From the NCBI GenBank assembly GCA_963774895.1, contig CAVZGN010000001.1, forward strand, positions 248,001 to 312,000: DNA of 64,000 bases. Reading direction: 5' to 3'. Position numbers and translations under genes: made by a program. The stretch's first letter is position 1; every line of letters begins with the position of its first letter. Below the pieces are notes generated by a model. It saw only the letters and a list, made by a program, of their open reading frames with translations, did not search any database and was not told the origin of the DNA. The stretch comes from REEB76 sp963774895. Lineage in GTDB: Bacteria > Pseudomonadota > Gammaproteobacteria > Natronospirales > REEB76. This document shows positions 45,298 through 54,178 of the stretch, piece after piece.

Positions 45298-45326
45298 AAA
45301 TGCCCACTATTGGGCATTTCTATTTT
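45298..45326 (+). terminator. Hairpin terminator after copy B
   Basis: GAAATGCCCactatTGGGCATTTC followed by TATTTTG is a strong stem and T run. It corresponds to the terminator that follows the intact tRNA-Arg, and now serves ggt. Confidence 0.8.
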
Positions 45327-45330
45327 GTCA

Positions 45331-45601
45331 TAATCCGAAAGGTGTTCCGTGCCGACGCTATGATCAGCGTACACCGGCGGACATCCAGCACCGAACAGTA
45401 AGGCCAGCTTATGGGGCAGTGCGGACGTCTTAAGCACTTTGCCGTAAGCAACGGTCTGGAATTGATACACAGCCCGCCGTCCACGCACTCCCGCAGGCTA
45501 CAAATATCAGGTATGTCCTGATGCCACAACCCGCCATTTTCCGATTGTGCAACTGGCCGCATCCGGACATATTCACTGCATGCAAATAAGCTGGAGACCC
45601 G
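45331..45601. other. Intergenic region before the receiver gene
   Basis: No gene is supported here. A leftward frame of about 100 codons has no recognisable protein features. Confidence 0.5.
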
Positions 45602-46009
45602 ATGAATACCCATGAGACAACCGGACATATCCGCGTGTTACTCGCCGACGATAATGCTTATTTCATGGAAAACATGCGTCATATGCTTTCCAGGTATGAG
45701 TGGTTGCAGATAGTGGGCTCAGCTTACAACAGCAATGAGTGCCTCGCGCTGGTCGCTGAGCTGCATCCCGATGTAGTGGTTCTGGATCTGGAAATACCGG
45801 AAATAAACGGTTTTGAAATCACCAAGCGCATCCAGTCACTGTCTACCAAGCCCCGCATTATCATTTTGTCGTTTTATGATGAACCTGAATACCGTGAGGG
45901 TGGGCAGAATCTGGGCGTGTTTGGATACGTCTCGAAAGCCGAGATCTCAACCGATCTGATCCCAATGCTGCGGGATCTTTCTCAAGTACATGAGTGCAGG
46001 ACTGCTTGA
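45602..46009 (+). CDS. Stand-alone response-regulator receiver protein
   Basis: This 135-residue protein is a single CheY-like receiver domain: acidic pair Asp16-Asp17 in LLADDNAYF, phosphoacceptor Asp62 in VVVLDLEIPE, the Ser in IILSFYDEP and Lys in YVSKAEI. There is no output domain, so it would act by protein contact or pass phosphate on. No histidine kinase is in the window. It lies between two degenerate tRNA 3' copies in a patch of lower G+C content. Confidence 0.88.
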   Translation: MNTHETTGHIRVLLADDNAYFMENMRHMLSRYEWLQIVGSAYNSNECLALVAELHPDVVVLDLEIPEINGFEITKRIQSLSTKPRIIILSFYDEPEYREGGQNLGVFGYVSKAEISTDLIPMLRDLSQVHECRTA

Positions 46010-46235
46010 TCCCACCTGTTTACACCATCATCACTCTTCGATCCTTGGACTTACATAGCGGTCATAACATCACCTTGTTTGTGGAAAACTGACGCAATTT
46101 GTCAGTTCCTGTGGCTGCTGAACAGCACAAAATAACACGCTCAATATCTCAGATTACAGGGCACAACGGTTTGGCACCAGATATGCATATATTTAGGTGT
46201 AGGAGACGTATACGTAAAAAAATTGGTGAATTGTC

Positions 46236-46370
46236 ATGTTCAGACACATACGCAACCTGGCTCTTACCTGTGCCACCACAATGCCGCTAGCCATCGCGGC
46301 CGTCTGTTTGATGTGCATTCTGTTCACAATGGCCGTTCTGCATTTATTCCATGAACAGCTGAGGTTTTAG
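46236..46370 (+). CDS. Possible 44-residue membrane peptide
   Basis: A 44-codon frame begins MFRHIRNLALTC and contains a hydrophobic helix (about residues 16-38) ending in LHLFHEQLRF. A short basic start and a single membrane span are typical of small membrane proteins. The ribosome site is weak (GGTGA about nine bases upstream). No family is known to me. Confidence 0.35.
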   Translation: MFRHIRNLALTCATTMPLAIAAVCLMCILFTMAVLHLFHEQLRF

Positions 46371-46386
46371 ACAGGGTTAATGAATC

Positions 46387-46641
46387 ATGTATACCATAGC
46401 CGATGACTTCTGGGATAGTTACTTCCGGCATAAGAAAGAAATGCGCAGCCTGAGACGTGAAGCCACCAACGCCCCAGTTCTACGCCGTATTACTTCAGTG
46501 GGTATAAACGAGGTGCCTGATCGTATAGTTCACACGAATCAGGCGGGGCGCAATAACAGACCACAGATAAGAAATATTACTGGGGAATGGAATACACACA
46601 GTCACCCTGGGGCTAACAGCAGCCATTTTAGAAATCGATAG
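46387..46641 (+). CDS. Possible small hydrophilic protein
   Basis: This is an 84-codon frame, MYTIADDFWDSYFRHKKEMRS at its start, strongly charged and rich in Asn and Arg. It has no ribosome site and no family likeness. It follows the 44-residue membrane-peptide frame by 16 bp. It may be chance. Confidence 0.3.
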   Translation: MYTIADDFWDSYFRHKKEMRSLRREATNAPVLRRITSVGINEVPDRIVHTNQAGRNNRPQIRNITGEWNTHSHPGANSSHFRNR

Positions 46642-46672
46642 AATCCAATGGGTCCATATTATTCATGAGATT

Positions 46673-46896
46673 CTGTCGGCGATCCCAGCAGATGACCGCC
46701 GACAACCTGGCAATAATGCTTTATTGCTGTGGTACTTCTTGCGTGTCTCTTCGACATTACCGGTGAAACGCGGATCCTGCTGGCGTTCATTGCTCATCAC
46801 AAATACCGCCACGTCCCACACGTCCTGGCCTGATGATGTGCCACCGGCGACCGATGGCGAGTTTGTGACTAAGTGCGAGCCAGCTATCTGGTAAAT
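46673..46896 (-). pseudogene. Remnant of a c-type cytochrome (possibly TsdA-like C-terminal fragment)
   Basis: A leftward frame of about 74 codons with no start at its 5' end reads GQDVWDVAVFVMSNERQQDP then RFTGNVEETRKKYHSN. This recalls the C-terminal region of TsdA-like diheme cytochromes, where AWDVAAFV..S.RPQDPR is conserved. No haem motif survives. The 5' end is lost about 30 bp before degenerate tRNA copy C, so the break coincides with the presumed integration boundary. The assignment rests on a short match only. Confidence 0.45.
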
Positions 46897-46927
46897 TTAT
46901 AAACAGGCATATTAATTTAGCTGTCAC

Positions 46928-46971
46928 TGCGAACCAGGGGACTGAGAGTCCGAATCTCTCCAGGCGCGCCA
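46928..46971 (+). repeat. Degenerate tRNA-Arg 3' half, copy C
   Basis: TGCGAACCAGGGG then GAGAGTCCGAATCTCTCC and AGGCGCGCCA repeat the 3' half of the tRNA-Arg with a few changes. The first half is missing. With copy B and the intact tRNA it forms a series of three direct repeats. Confidence 0.85.
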
Positions 46972-46978
46972 AATAATA

Positions 46979-47006
46979 ATGCTCCTTCGTGGGGCATTTT
47001 ATTTTG
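46979..47006 (+). terminator. Hairpin terminator after copy C
   Basis: AATGCTCCttcGTGGGGCATT followed by TTATTTTG mirrors the terminator of the intact tRNA-Arg, with one mismatch in the stem. Confidence 0.7.
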
Positions 47007-47122
47007 CTATTATAAAGTACTTAAATCCGACATCCGCAATATTACAGAGTTCTTCCAAAGGAGTATAAAATTATGGCTTACAGATCCACATGGATTAACT
47101 TTCGGAAGGAGATTTGATATCC

Positions 47123-47869
47123 ATGTTGGACAAGGCTCAGCTGTACCCCGGAAAGTATAAGCACGATCAAGTGAACTTCGTTCCTGAATCGTTATTCGGA
47201 TTCTGGTTTCTGGGTACGCATATATGGGAACGACATGTCATCCAGATCACACTCGATGATTTGATGCATCTGATCAGTGCACGGAAGAATTCATATCCAG
47301 TGATACTGGATGCAGGCTGCGGCCAAGGTCGTGCATTGCAACTGCTATATTCAAGGCTTCACCCGCGACGACTTATCGGTTTAGATGCTGAAGAAAAAGC
47401 CCTAGTACGTGCTCGCAAGCAAGCTGCGCGGAATGGATTGGAAGTTGAATTCTTAAAGGGTGATTGTGCCTCGATTGATCTGCCGGACATCAGCGTTGAC
47501 TTGCTTTTTTGTCACCAGACTTTCCATCATCTAGTACATCAGGAAAAAGCCCTGGCTGAATTTTACCGGGTACTCAAACCCGGCGGGTTGCTGTTGTTTG
47601 CGGAATCCACGCGTGCATACATCGATACCTGGGTTATTCGTCTGTTGTTCAGGCATCCCGTGGAAGCTCAGCGCAGCGCCGAAGAATATCTCTCGATGAT
47701 TCGGAACGCAGGGTTTATGTTTGATTCATGTAATGTGTTGCTGCCCTATCGCTGGTGGAGCCGTACCACTCTAAACGGCTTGCTGGAACTATGCCGCCTG
47801 CGGCGTGTGCCACCGCCGGGGCAGCGCCAGGAAACCTTGGTGTTTCTAGTTGGAGCAAAGCCTTATTAG
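47123..47869 (+). CDS. Class I SAM-dependent methyltransferase
   Basis: This 248-residue protein has SAM motif I ILDAGCGQGRAL near residue 55, an acidic residue GLDAEEKAL after strand 2 and the DLLFCHQTFHHL and LKPGGLLLFAES segments. Aryl polyene clusters usually include a methyltransferase that O-methylates the aryl head group, so this is its likely role. It points rightward and converges with the leftward pigment operon. GGAAGGAG lies upstream of ATG 47123. A TTG at 47114 is too close to that site. Confidence 0.82.
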   Translation: MLDKAQLYPGKYKHDQVNFVPESLFGFWFLGTHIWERHVIQITLDDLMHLISARKNSYPVILDAGCGQGRALQLLYSRLHPRRLIGLDAEEKALVRARKQAARNGLEVEFLKGDCASIDLPDISVDLLFCHQTFHHLVHQEKALAEFYRVLKPGGLLLFAESTRAYIDTWVIRLLFRHPVEAQRSAEEYLSMIRNAGFMFDSCNVLLPYRWWSRTTLNGLLELCRLRRVPPPGQRQETLVFLVGAKPY

Positions 47870-47948
47870 AGACTAGCAGCTAATCGATTCTGCACTTGCT
47901 CCTAATTGTTTAATTCTTACCTACATGTGTGAAAGCGTTGCACAGACA

Positions 47949-48680
47949 TTAAAATAATCCTCCATTTACTGAAAATACTTGACGTGTAATATATCCTGCA
48001 GAGTCTGAAAACAGAAAAGCCACGAGTCCCGCAATTTCTTCAGGGCGTCCAAGTCGGCCGAGTGGGATCTGACTGATGATTTCTTCGAGGGACAAGCCGT
48101 GGAGCATCTCAGTTTCAATCAGTCCCGGCGCAACACAGTTTACGGTTATTCTGCGGCTGGCTAGCTCAACCGCCAGCGCTTTGCTGGCCCCGATAATGCC
48201 GGCCTTGGCTGCGCTGTAATTGGTTTGACCCCGATTACCGATAAGACCCGACATCGAGGCCATAGTTATGATGCGACCACCATCGCGCATGCGTACCAGC
48301 GGCATTACCAAGGGATGCAACAGATTATAGAAGGCGTCCAGATTGACGGCCATAACACGATCCCAGTCCTCGCCGGACATGGCAGCAAACGTATTGTCGG
48401 CGGTGATGCCGGCGTTGCATACCACGCCCCAGTACGCGCCATGCTTATCCAGTTCCACCTGTAGGACACGCTGCGTCGCGTCGCGATCAGTGAGGTCAAA
48501 AGTGAGTGTGTGAGCATCGCCACCGTTAGCAATTATTTTCCGTGCCAGGGCATCTGCTTTTGCTGCGTTGTGGTGATAATGCAAACTGACATCAAAACCC
48601 GCAGCGCCGAGCTGGCTGGCGATCGCACCGCCGATACCACCACTTGCACCAGTGACCAAAACTCTTTTAGGTTCACTCAC
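47949..48680 (-). CDS. 3-oxoacyl-ACP reductase (FabG-like, pigment cluster)
   Basis: This 243-residue short-chain dehydrogenase has the TGASGGIGGAIA nucleotide site, the NAG motif (VVCNAGITADN), and catalytic Ser, Tyr and Lys (SMSGLIGN and YSAAKAG near residue 155). It reduces the 3-oxo group after each condensation step in polyene assembly. Its start overlaps the dehydratase stop by ATGA. It is the last gene of the leftward operon. Confidence 0.92.
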   Translation of the reverse strand: MSEPKRVLVTGASGGIGGAIASQLGAAGFDVSLHYHHNAAKADALARKIIANGGDAHTLTFDLTDRDATQRVLQVELDKHGAYWGVVCNAGITADNTFAAMSGEDWDRVMAVNLDAFYNLLHPLVMPLVRMRDGGRIITMASMSGLIGNRGQTNYSAAKAGIIGASKALAVELASRRITVNCVAPGLIETEMLHGLSLEEIISQIPLGRLGRPEEIAGLVAFLFSDSAGYITRQVFSVNGGLF

Positions 48681-49120
48681 GGCATATTCTCCGGGTCGAT
48701 TTCAATAACAATTAACCTGGCCTTCGCCAGCGTTTGTCCCTCACACTCGATAGTACAAGCACAAGCGCCAATACCGCCGCTATCCCCGAATTCACGCTCT
48801 GCCAGGATTTCCAATCGCGCGCCTTCACGAAAGTATGGTGTCATAGATTGATAATGGCGTGTGCCCAGTAACATGCCGGTCCGCGGAGGTTGGCGCGAAT
48901 GACGCCCCATTATTCCTGCATGCGCAGCAATCGCTTGTGCCATGAGTTCGATACCGACCCATGATGGCACACCATGATCGGCGATATAGAAGGGATGCTC
49001 ACGTGTAATAAGCGCGACTACACGAATGCTGTCTTTAGAATCCATTAATACTTTTTCTATCAATACAGCGCGTCCCTGATGGGGAAGTAACTTGGCAGTC
49101 GGTGGGAATGGTGCTTTCAT
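48677..49120 (-). CDS. 3-hydroxyacyl-ACP dehydratase-like hotdog protein (ApeP-like)
   Basis: This 147-residue hotdog-fold protein has LLPHQGRAVLIEKVL near the start and VGIELMAQAIAAHAG in the central helix, as in the small dehydratases of aryl polyene clusters. It would remove water to create the conjugated double bonds. ATG 49120 overlaps the ketosynthase stop. The frame extends 24 bases further, but MKAPFPP begins the family homology. Confidence 0.85.
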   Translation of the reverse strand: MKAPFPPTAKLLPHQGRAVLIEKVLMDSKDSIRVVALITREHPFYIADHGVPSWVGIELMAQAIAAHAGIMGRHSRQPPRTGMLLGTRHYQSMTPYFREGARLEILAEREFGDSGGIGACACTIECEGQTLAKARLIVIEIDPENMP

Positions 49121-50298
49121 TAGCCACGACCCAAGACAATGCATGCATTGTTACCACCAAATGCAAATGAATTGCTGACGGCGATATTACAAACACAAGG
49201 GGCACAATCGAGTGAGCATAAGTTCAGTTGGGCCAGTTTTGGATCCGCTTCGCGATCCCATAGATGTGGAGGAAGACGTGTCGGTAAAGACTCGGTCAAC
49301 AACATCCAGCAGAAAGCAGTTTCAGTGGCGCCAGCTGCTCCTAGCATATGGCCTACAAGTGGCTTAGTAGAACTGCACGGTACTGTCGTCCCCAGCACAC
49401 GCTCGACGACATGACTTTCCATCAAATCGTTCTCGATCGTGGCGGTACCATGCAAATTCATATAATCCACCGCCTTTGGCTTTACACCCGCATCCGAAAG
49501 TGCTTGACGCATTGCGAGTTCGGCACCGCGTCCTTCAGGATCGGGGCCCGAGATATGATAGGCATCGGATGATTCACCGATTCCAAGTAGGCACACGGGC
49601 CCCGGATCGCAGCTCATCAGGAATATTGCTGCGCCTTCCCCGATGTTGATGCCGTCGCGATTTTTGCTGAACGGATTACAGATATTTTTCGATAGCGATT
49701 CAAGCGCCGCGAAACCATTGAGTGTAAGGCGGCATAGTGAATCAACACCACCCACAATCACCGCATCACATAGCCCGGTAGTGAGCAGGCGCCGGGCAGA
49801 GGAAAATGCCTTGGCGCTGGAAGTGCAGGCAGTGGATACGGTCCAAGCCGGACCGCGGACGCCCAACGCATTGCGTAGGTATTCACCGGGGCTACTAATT
49901 TCCTGCTGCAAATAACTGTAACCCGCTGGGAACACACCATCATGCAGATAGGTAGCCAGACCACGCTCACCTTCGGCGATACCCGCAGTGCTGGTACCGA
50001 GCACGATGCCCACACGAGTCGTGCCATAACGGGCGAGAGCGGATTCAATCTGATTCTGGATTTGAAGGGTGGCGGCACGCAAAAGACGATTATTACGCGA
50101 CGCGTACTCTATCCATCGCGGTTCCAGTTCAGGTAGGTCGTTCATCACTGCGCCCACGCATACCGTGCGGCAGGGTATCAGATCATCCCGTGCCTGCATT
50201 CCCGATGTGGCGCCTTTGGACAAGGCAGCACGAACGCCGTCCACATCGTTACCCAGTGCATTAATGATGCCAAGTGCATGTAGAAACACACGCGTCAT
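49120..50298 (-). CDS. Beta-ketoacyl-ACP synthase (FabF-like, pigment cluster)
   Basis: This 392-residue thiolase-fold enzyme has the complete Cys-His-His triad: Cys158 in VSTACTSSAKA, His near 285 in MNLHGTATIEND and His near 320 in GHMLGAAGATE. It is the catalytic condensing enzyme for polyene chain extension. It overlaps its neighbours on both sides (ATGA at 50295-50298). A second full FabF-like synthase, common in these clusters, is not present in the window. Confidence 0.92.
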   Translation of the reverse strand: MTRVFLHALGIINALGNDVDGVRAALSKGATSGMQARDDLIPCRTVCVGAVMNDLPELEPRWIEYASRNNRLLRAATLQIQNQIESALARYGTTRVGIVLGTSTAGIAEGERGLATYLHDGVFPAGYSYLQQEISSPGEYLRNALGVRGPAWTVSTACTSSAKAFSSARRLLTTGLCDAVIVGGVDSLCRLTLNGFAALESLSKNICNPFSKNRDGINIGEGAAIFLMSCDPGPVCLLGIGESSDAYHISGPDPEGRGAELAMRQALSDAGVKPKAVDYMNLHGTATIENDLMESHVVERVLGTTVPCSSTKPLVGHMLGAAGATETAFCWMLLTESLPTRLPPHLWDREADPKLAQLNLCSLDCAPCVCNIAVSNSFAFGGNNACIVLGRG

Positions 50299-50876
50299 GG
50301 TTGCGGAACGCCGTTTGCAACCGGCGTCATTCGTACTGACAAATTCTCAGATGGAATCTGGATATCAATTTGTGCATCGGCGAGCGGTGCATTTGATATC
50401 TCAATGCGGGCGATTAAACGGTCATGCTCGAACAGTTCGCGCACCTGGCCGTGATTATCTGTGTTCACGTTGATGGTTAAGTGATGTAGTCGGCTCTTCA
50501 ATATAGCGGGGTCGGCAACCGACAACTCCAACATTACCACAAGCATTTTGGGTCGGATATCGGTTTGCGGCGCTTCGCTAGTGATTGTATGTCCATCATA
50601 TACAACCATAAACAGATTGGTGCCGAAAAGACTGGTACCAGCCAGTCGCAGTGTATCCGCATTTATCTGCAATTGGCCCAAAAACACATCTTCATGGCCA
50701 TCGCGACGAATATTGACCATGTGGGTTGCGCGCACCGCCGGTAGTGCTTCCGGCGCGAGCAGGCAAACGTACCCACTGCGCCCCACCGGGGTGCAATCGG
50801 GCATGGCGGGTGCCGATGCGCAGCCAGCAACCAGCGCTATCATCGGTAGTATCAACAGGCAAGTCCGATGGATCAT
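50295..50876 (-). CDS. DUF3261-like lipoprotein of the pigment cluster
   Basis: This 193-residue protein has a lipoprotein signal (MIHRTCLLILPMIALVAGC, lipidated Cys near residue 19). The following beta-rich domain resembles the small lipoprotein found between the exporter and ketosynthase genes of aryl polyene loci (ApeN-like, DUF3261). It probably helps place the product in the outer membrane together with the LolA-like and MMPL proteins. ATG 50876 overlaps the exporter stop. The frame is open 132 bases upstream without homology. Confidence 0.75.
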   Translation of the reverse strand: MIHRTCLLILPMIALVAGCASAPAMPDCTPVGRSGYVCLLAPEALPAVRATHMVNIRRDGHEDVFLGQLQINADTLRLAGTSLFGTNLFMVVYDGHTITSEAPQTDIRPKMLVVMLELSVADPAILKSRLHHLTINVNTDNHGQVRELFEHDRLIARIEISNAPLADAQIDIQIPSENLSVRMTPVANGVPQP

Positions 50877-53191
50877 GCCAGACCCCCATGGGTTGGCGGC
50901 AAGGATAACGGAGTGCTCAAATAACTGGCCAATATGCCTATCAATGTGGCCAACCCGAAGGCATGCAGCGCGGGTATCTGGCTCAAGGCAAGCAGGCCGA
51001 ATGAACAAAGGGTGGTCAGAGCCGAGAGCGTGACCGCCAGTGCAGAAGGTTGCAGATGCGCGATGCCTTCACGCAGAAACACCGCGTAGTCACGTCCCAA
51101 TCCCAGAATCAAAATCAATGCGACTACCACGAATATGTTCACGGGTACGTTGAGCCAGCCGAGTACCCCGAGCGTGATAGCCAGTGCCAGTAACGGCGGA
51201 AATAGCATGCGCAATGCCTCACGGCGACCGTATCGCCATAACAGGATCGCCGAAATCAGCAAATAGCCGATGATCACCAGCCAGCTGGCACGCACCCGGA
51301 TGCGATGGAAAGTATCCGTAATGCGCGTCAGCGGCGCAACGAAACTAACACCTGATACCGCAGCAGCAGCCTGTTGTAGTACTACGGGATCGATGTCCGT
51401 GCGGCTGTTGACGGTTGCGAGCAGTGCAACAGTGTTACCTGCCGGGATTACGAAAGCTTTTAGATCGGGTGAGGCTTCAAACAGGGTCTGAGCGCGCAAT
51501 AGCTGGTGTGTTGCTGTTCGCCATTCAGCTGTGATGCGCGTTGCTAATGCCACCGGCAGGCCGAGACGTATGAAAGCGCGGTCAAGTGCCGTGGGGGTAG
51601 CGAATATTTTATCCCAGGCAGAGAGACTTGCGCGTTGTTGCAGCATTGAGGGAAGGAAACGCGACAGTCCCAGCAGCGCGGCATCGGGCAGTGTTTGTCG
51701 GAGATTTGCAAACAGCGTCTCTTCACGATGCAACGCCTGATCCAAATCAGACGCTTCGATCAGAAAATACCCGGGAGGCGGGATCTGTCCCAGGGCGCTG
51801 CGAATCTCTTGATCGCTGTGTGTGAGTTGTCGCGGAAAGTGTTGCAGATCACGCACGTCGTCGCTGGTGTGCAAACGTAGCCAGCCTGGTATTGCCAGCA
51901 GCAAGGCCAGCACCGGCAGCAGATAGCGCCAGTAGGAAGGCCGGCTGGCGAACTTGATGAAGCGTTGGGGCCAGACTGCTGCTGGATGCAAGGTGACGCG
52001 GGAATGTTGTGTTAGTGTGACCGGAAAGATCAGCACGACTACTAGCCCGGCTTCCAGCAGACCGGCGACCGAGAACACCGCGATTTGGTTGAGTGCTGGG
52101 AAACCTGCCAGTGACAGGAATGCGAATGCCACCACACCGGTGAGCAGCCCCATATACAAGCCAGGACGTACATTGCGCATCACATCCTTCGGCGTACTTT
52201 CGCCGAACCAATATTCGGCGAAATACAGGAATGCGTAATCGATGGCGATACCGAGCAATGTAGTCCCGAATACTAGGGTCAATATCTGGATGGAACCAAA
52301 GCAAGCAATCACCGCGGCGCTGGCTGCCAAAATGCTGGCAACCAGCTGCAATGCTGCCAGTACATGCGGTGCCAGACTGCGGAACACGAAAGCGATCAAA
52401 GCCATGATCAGCAAGGTAGAGACGATTGTTAGCCACTGGATCTCATGCTGTGCTTCGTTACGCGCGGCATCGGTGTACAGGGATGCACCGGTGGCGAGGA
52501 TCCTGCAGGGGCCACAGGTCTTAAGTACGGCTGCTTCGGCATGACGTGTCGCGCGTGCCGCTAAAGCCGCGCCTTGTTCGTCAAATGCGGAACCAAGAAG
52601 CTGCATGTGAACCAGGTAATAGCGTTGGCCGCCGCGCACGGCGGTTAGGAACGGCCCATCCGGCAGAAAATCCGGATAGGGGCGCGGTAATTCCGAGATG
52701 AAACGGTTGAGGTATCCACCCGGGTCGCTCTCGAACACATTCACCATGGCGGTTGGGCTCGCCATCGATGCAGCGACATCAGTTGCGAATGCATTCACGC
52801 CGCCTTTATCAAGGCGTGCAGTTTGTGCAGCGTTCAGCAATGCGAAGTGGTGTGCCTGGTAGATCTTTAGCAGGCGCTCCAGCTCCCGAACTGAATTATC
52901 CATGCGCAAGCCGGCCGCCAATAATGCCTGTTGTGCGGCTAATGCGGCACTGCGTGTTTGTGGCGTGTCCTCACCACTGACCAGTACCAGCAATTGGTGT
53001 GCGAACGCATCCCGGCTACGCTTAGTGGCGGCGGCGATAGCTGGCGATTCTTGTTCACCGGGCAACAGGGAGAGAATGTCAGTATTGATCGGATGCTGGA
53101 TATCCATGCGTATCCAGGCAATGATGCACAACACGCTTAGGGAAGCGAGCCAGATAGCCCATCTGGCGGCTGTCGGAAGGGTCATTCTCAA
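50873..53191 (-). CDS. MMPL/RND-family exporter
   Basis: This 772-residue protein has 12 predicted transmembrane helices in two blocks of six. Each block follows a large periplasmic loop, and DYAFLYFAEYWFGES and GLGRDYAVFLREG lie in TM4 and TM10, where RND pumps have their proton-relay aspartates. It is the likely exporter of the polyene or its lipid conjugate. Its start overlaps the LolA-like gene's stop. Confidence 0.9.
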   Translation of the reverse strand: MRMTLPTAARWAIWLASLSVLCIIAWIRMDIQHPINTDILSLLPGEQESPAIAAATKRSRDAFAHQLLVLVSGEDTPQTRSAALAAQQALLAAGLRMDNSVRELERLLKIYQAHHFALLNAAQTARLDKGGVNAFATDVAASMASPTAMVNVFESDPGGYLNRFISELPRPYPDFLPDGPFLTAVRGGQRYYLVHMQLLGSAFDEQGAALAARATRHAEAAVLKTCGPCRILATGASLYTDAARNEAQHEIQWLTIVSTLLIMALIAFVFRSLAPHVLAALQLVASILAASAAVIACFGSIQILTLVFGTTLLGIAIDYAFLYFAEYWFGESTPKDVMRNVRPGLYMGLLTGVVAFAFLSLAGFPALNQIAVFSVAGLLEAGLVVVLIFPVTLTQHSRVTLHPAAVWPQRFIKFASRPSYWRYLLPVLALLLAIPGWLRLHTSDDVRDLQHFPRQLTHSDQEIRSALGQIPPPGYFLIEASDLDQALHREETLFANLRQTLPDAALLGLSRFLPSMLQQRASLSAWDKIFATPTALDRAFIRLGLPVALATRITAEWRTATHQLLRAQTLFEASPDLKAFVIPAGNTVALLATVNSRTDIDPVVLQQAAAAVSGVSFVAPLTRITDTFHRIRVRASWLVIIGYLLISAILLWRYGRREALRMLFPPLLALAITLGVLGWLNVPVNIFVVVALILILGLGRDYAVFLREGIAHLQPSALAVTLSALTTLCSFGLLALSQIPALHAFGLATLIGILASYLSTPLSLPPTHGGLA

Positions 53192-53760
53192 ACCCCGGAT
53201 GGTCTGCTGGATAGGGGTGAGAAGCGAATTTTCATGCTGCCACCCGAATTATCCTTGATGATAAGACTTTCAGGATGACCCGGCGATATTTCTGTCACCT
53301 GGATGGTATCGATAGTACCGGCTATGGGGCCCGGCTTGGGTTTCAACAGGATTTTCTGGCCTTTGGGCAGTTGCATGATGCTCACAGCAAAGTACTGCTG
53401 CAGGTCTGAACGATCCCCAGACAGTGCACTGACAAAGATGCGTTCGATGGCTGCCAGCCATGGCGTCTGCTCAGGATCAAGTTGCCGGATTGTACCGTCC
53501 GGTAATTGTTCTTGTGCATGCTCACCGTCCATTTCGAACACATAGTGATACGGTGAATTGATTTCCCAGCGGAATCCGTGAGCATTATCAATATGAACTA
53601 TGCCGCGACTGACAAGCGGTGTATTAAAACCCGGCAGTGTTCGAGTCTGCACAAAGCTTGCATCGAAATCCGATGATAATAGGGACGTGTTGCCGGCGGC
53701 CGATGCTACGGATGCCGCGCACACAACCCACACACCTGCCAGTAAGTGCGAATATTTCAT
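53188..53760 (-). CDS. LolA-like outer-membrane lipid carrier protein
   Basis: This 190-residue protein has a signal peptide (cleavage near residue 22) and the LolA-type half-barrel pattern: SDFDASFVQTRTLPGFNTPL, SRGIVHID and FRWEINSPYHYVFEMDG. It probably carries the acylated pigment across the periplasm in partnership with the MMPL exporter. It overlaps the genes on both sides. Confidence 0.85.
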   Translation of the reverse strand: MKYSHLLAGVWVVCAASVASAAGNTSLLSSDFDASFVQTRTLPGFNTPLVSRGIVHIDNAHGFRWEINSPYHYVFEMDGEHAQEQLPDGTIRQLDPEQTPWLAAIERIFVSALSGDRSDLQQYFAVSIMQLPKGQKILLKPKPGPIAGTIDTIQVTEISPGHPESLIIKDNSGGSMKIRFSPLSSRPSGV

Positions 53761-54176
53761 AAATAATTCTTAAGGCGTTCCAGCAACGCTGGGGGACTGA
53801 CCAACTGCAGTTCTTGGGTATGCGCGTCAAGGGCGCACTGGATGGTATAACCTTTGGTGAGACGCTTGCCGTTTACGACATCCAGAACTAGGTAATCGAT
53901 CTTCATACGATTTTCCCACTCCATCAATGAAGCGCTTACACGTATGTGTTGCCCATAGCGCAGAGGTTTTATGAAACGCGTATGCACCTCGATTATGGGC
54001 CACAGGAAGTTTGATGCTTGCATCTGTGGATAGTCATAATTAATTTTGCGCAACAACTCTGCACGCGCGGCTTCGAAATATCGGAAATAATTACCATGCC
54101 ATGCAACTTGCATGGGATCGACGTCCTGAAACGGGATCTGGATGTCGACTGTGGCAGAAATTAAAGCCTTGGGCAT
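53757..54176 (-). CDS. Hotdog acyl-thioesterase (YbgC/4-HBT type)
   Basis: This 139-residue protein has the FQDVDPMQVAWHGNYFRYFE motif, with the Asp and His of 4-hydroxybenzoyl-CoA thioesterases. It may release or edit acyl chains on ACP in the polyene pathway. ATG 54176 follows the ammonia-lyase stop by two bases. ATG 54197 would overlap that gene and is an alternative. Confidence 0.87.
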   Translation of the reverse strand: MPKALISATVDIQIPFQDVDPMQVAWHGNYFRYFEAARAELLRKINYDYPQMQASNFLWPIIEVHTRFIKPLRYGQHIRVSASLMEWENRMKIDYLVLDVVNGKRLTKGYTIQCALDAHTQELQLVSPPALLERLKNYL

Positions 54177-54178
54177 GG

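Noticed and set aside
44193..45488. 431-codon leftward frame opposite ggt
   Set aside because: It is the GC-rich shadow of the gamma-glutamyltransferase gene, and its N-terminal part runs through the antisense of the tRNA fragment (LERFELPTY is a known antisense-tRNA artefact).
46787..46972. 61-codon leftward frame beginning MARLERFGLSVPW
   Set aside because: The start lies in the antisense of the tRNA 3' copy. The other leftward frame has better protein character.
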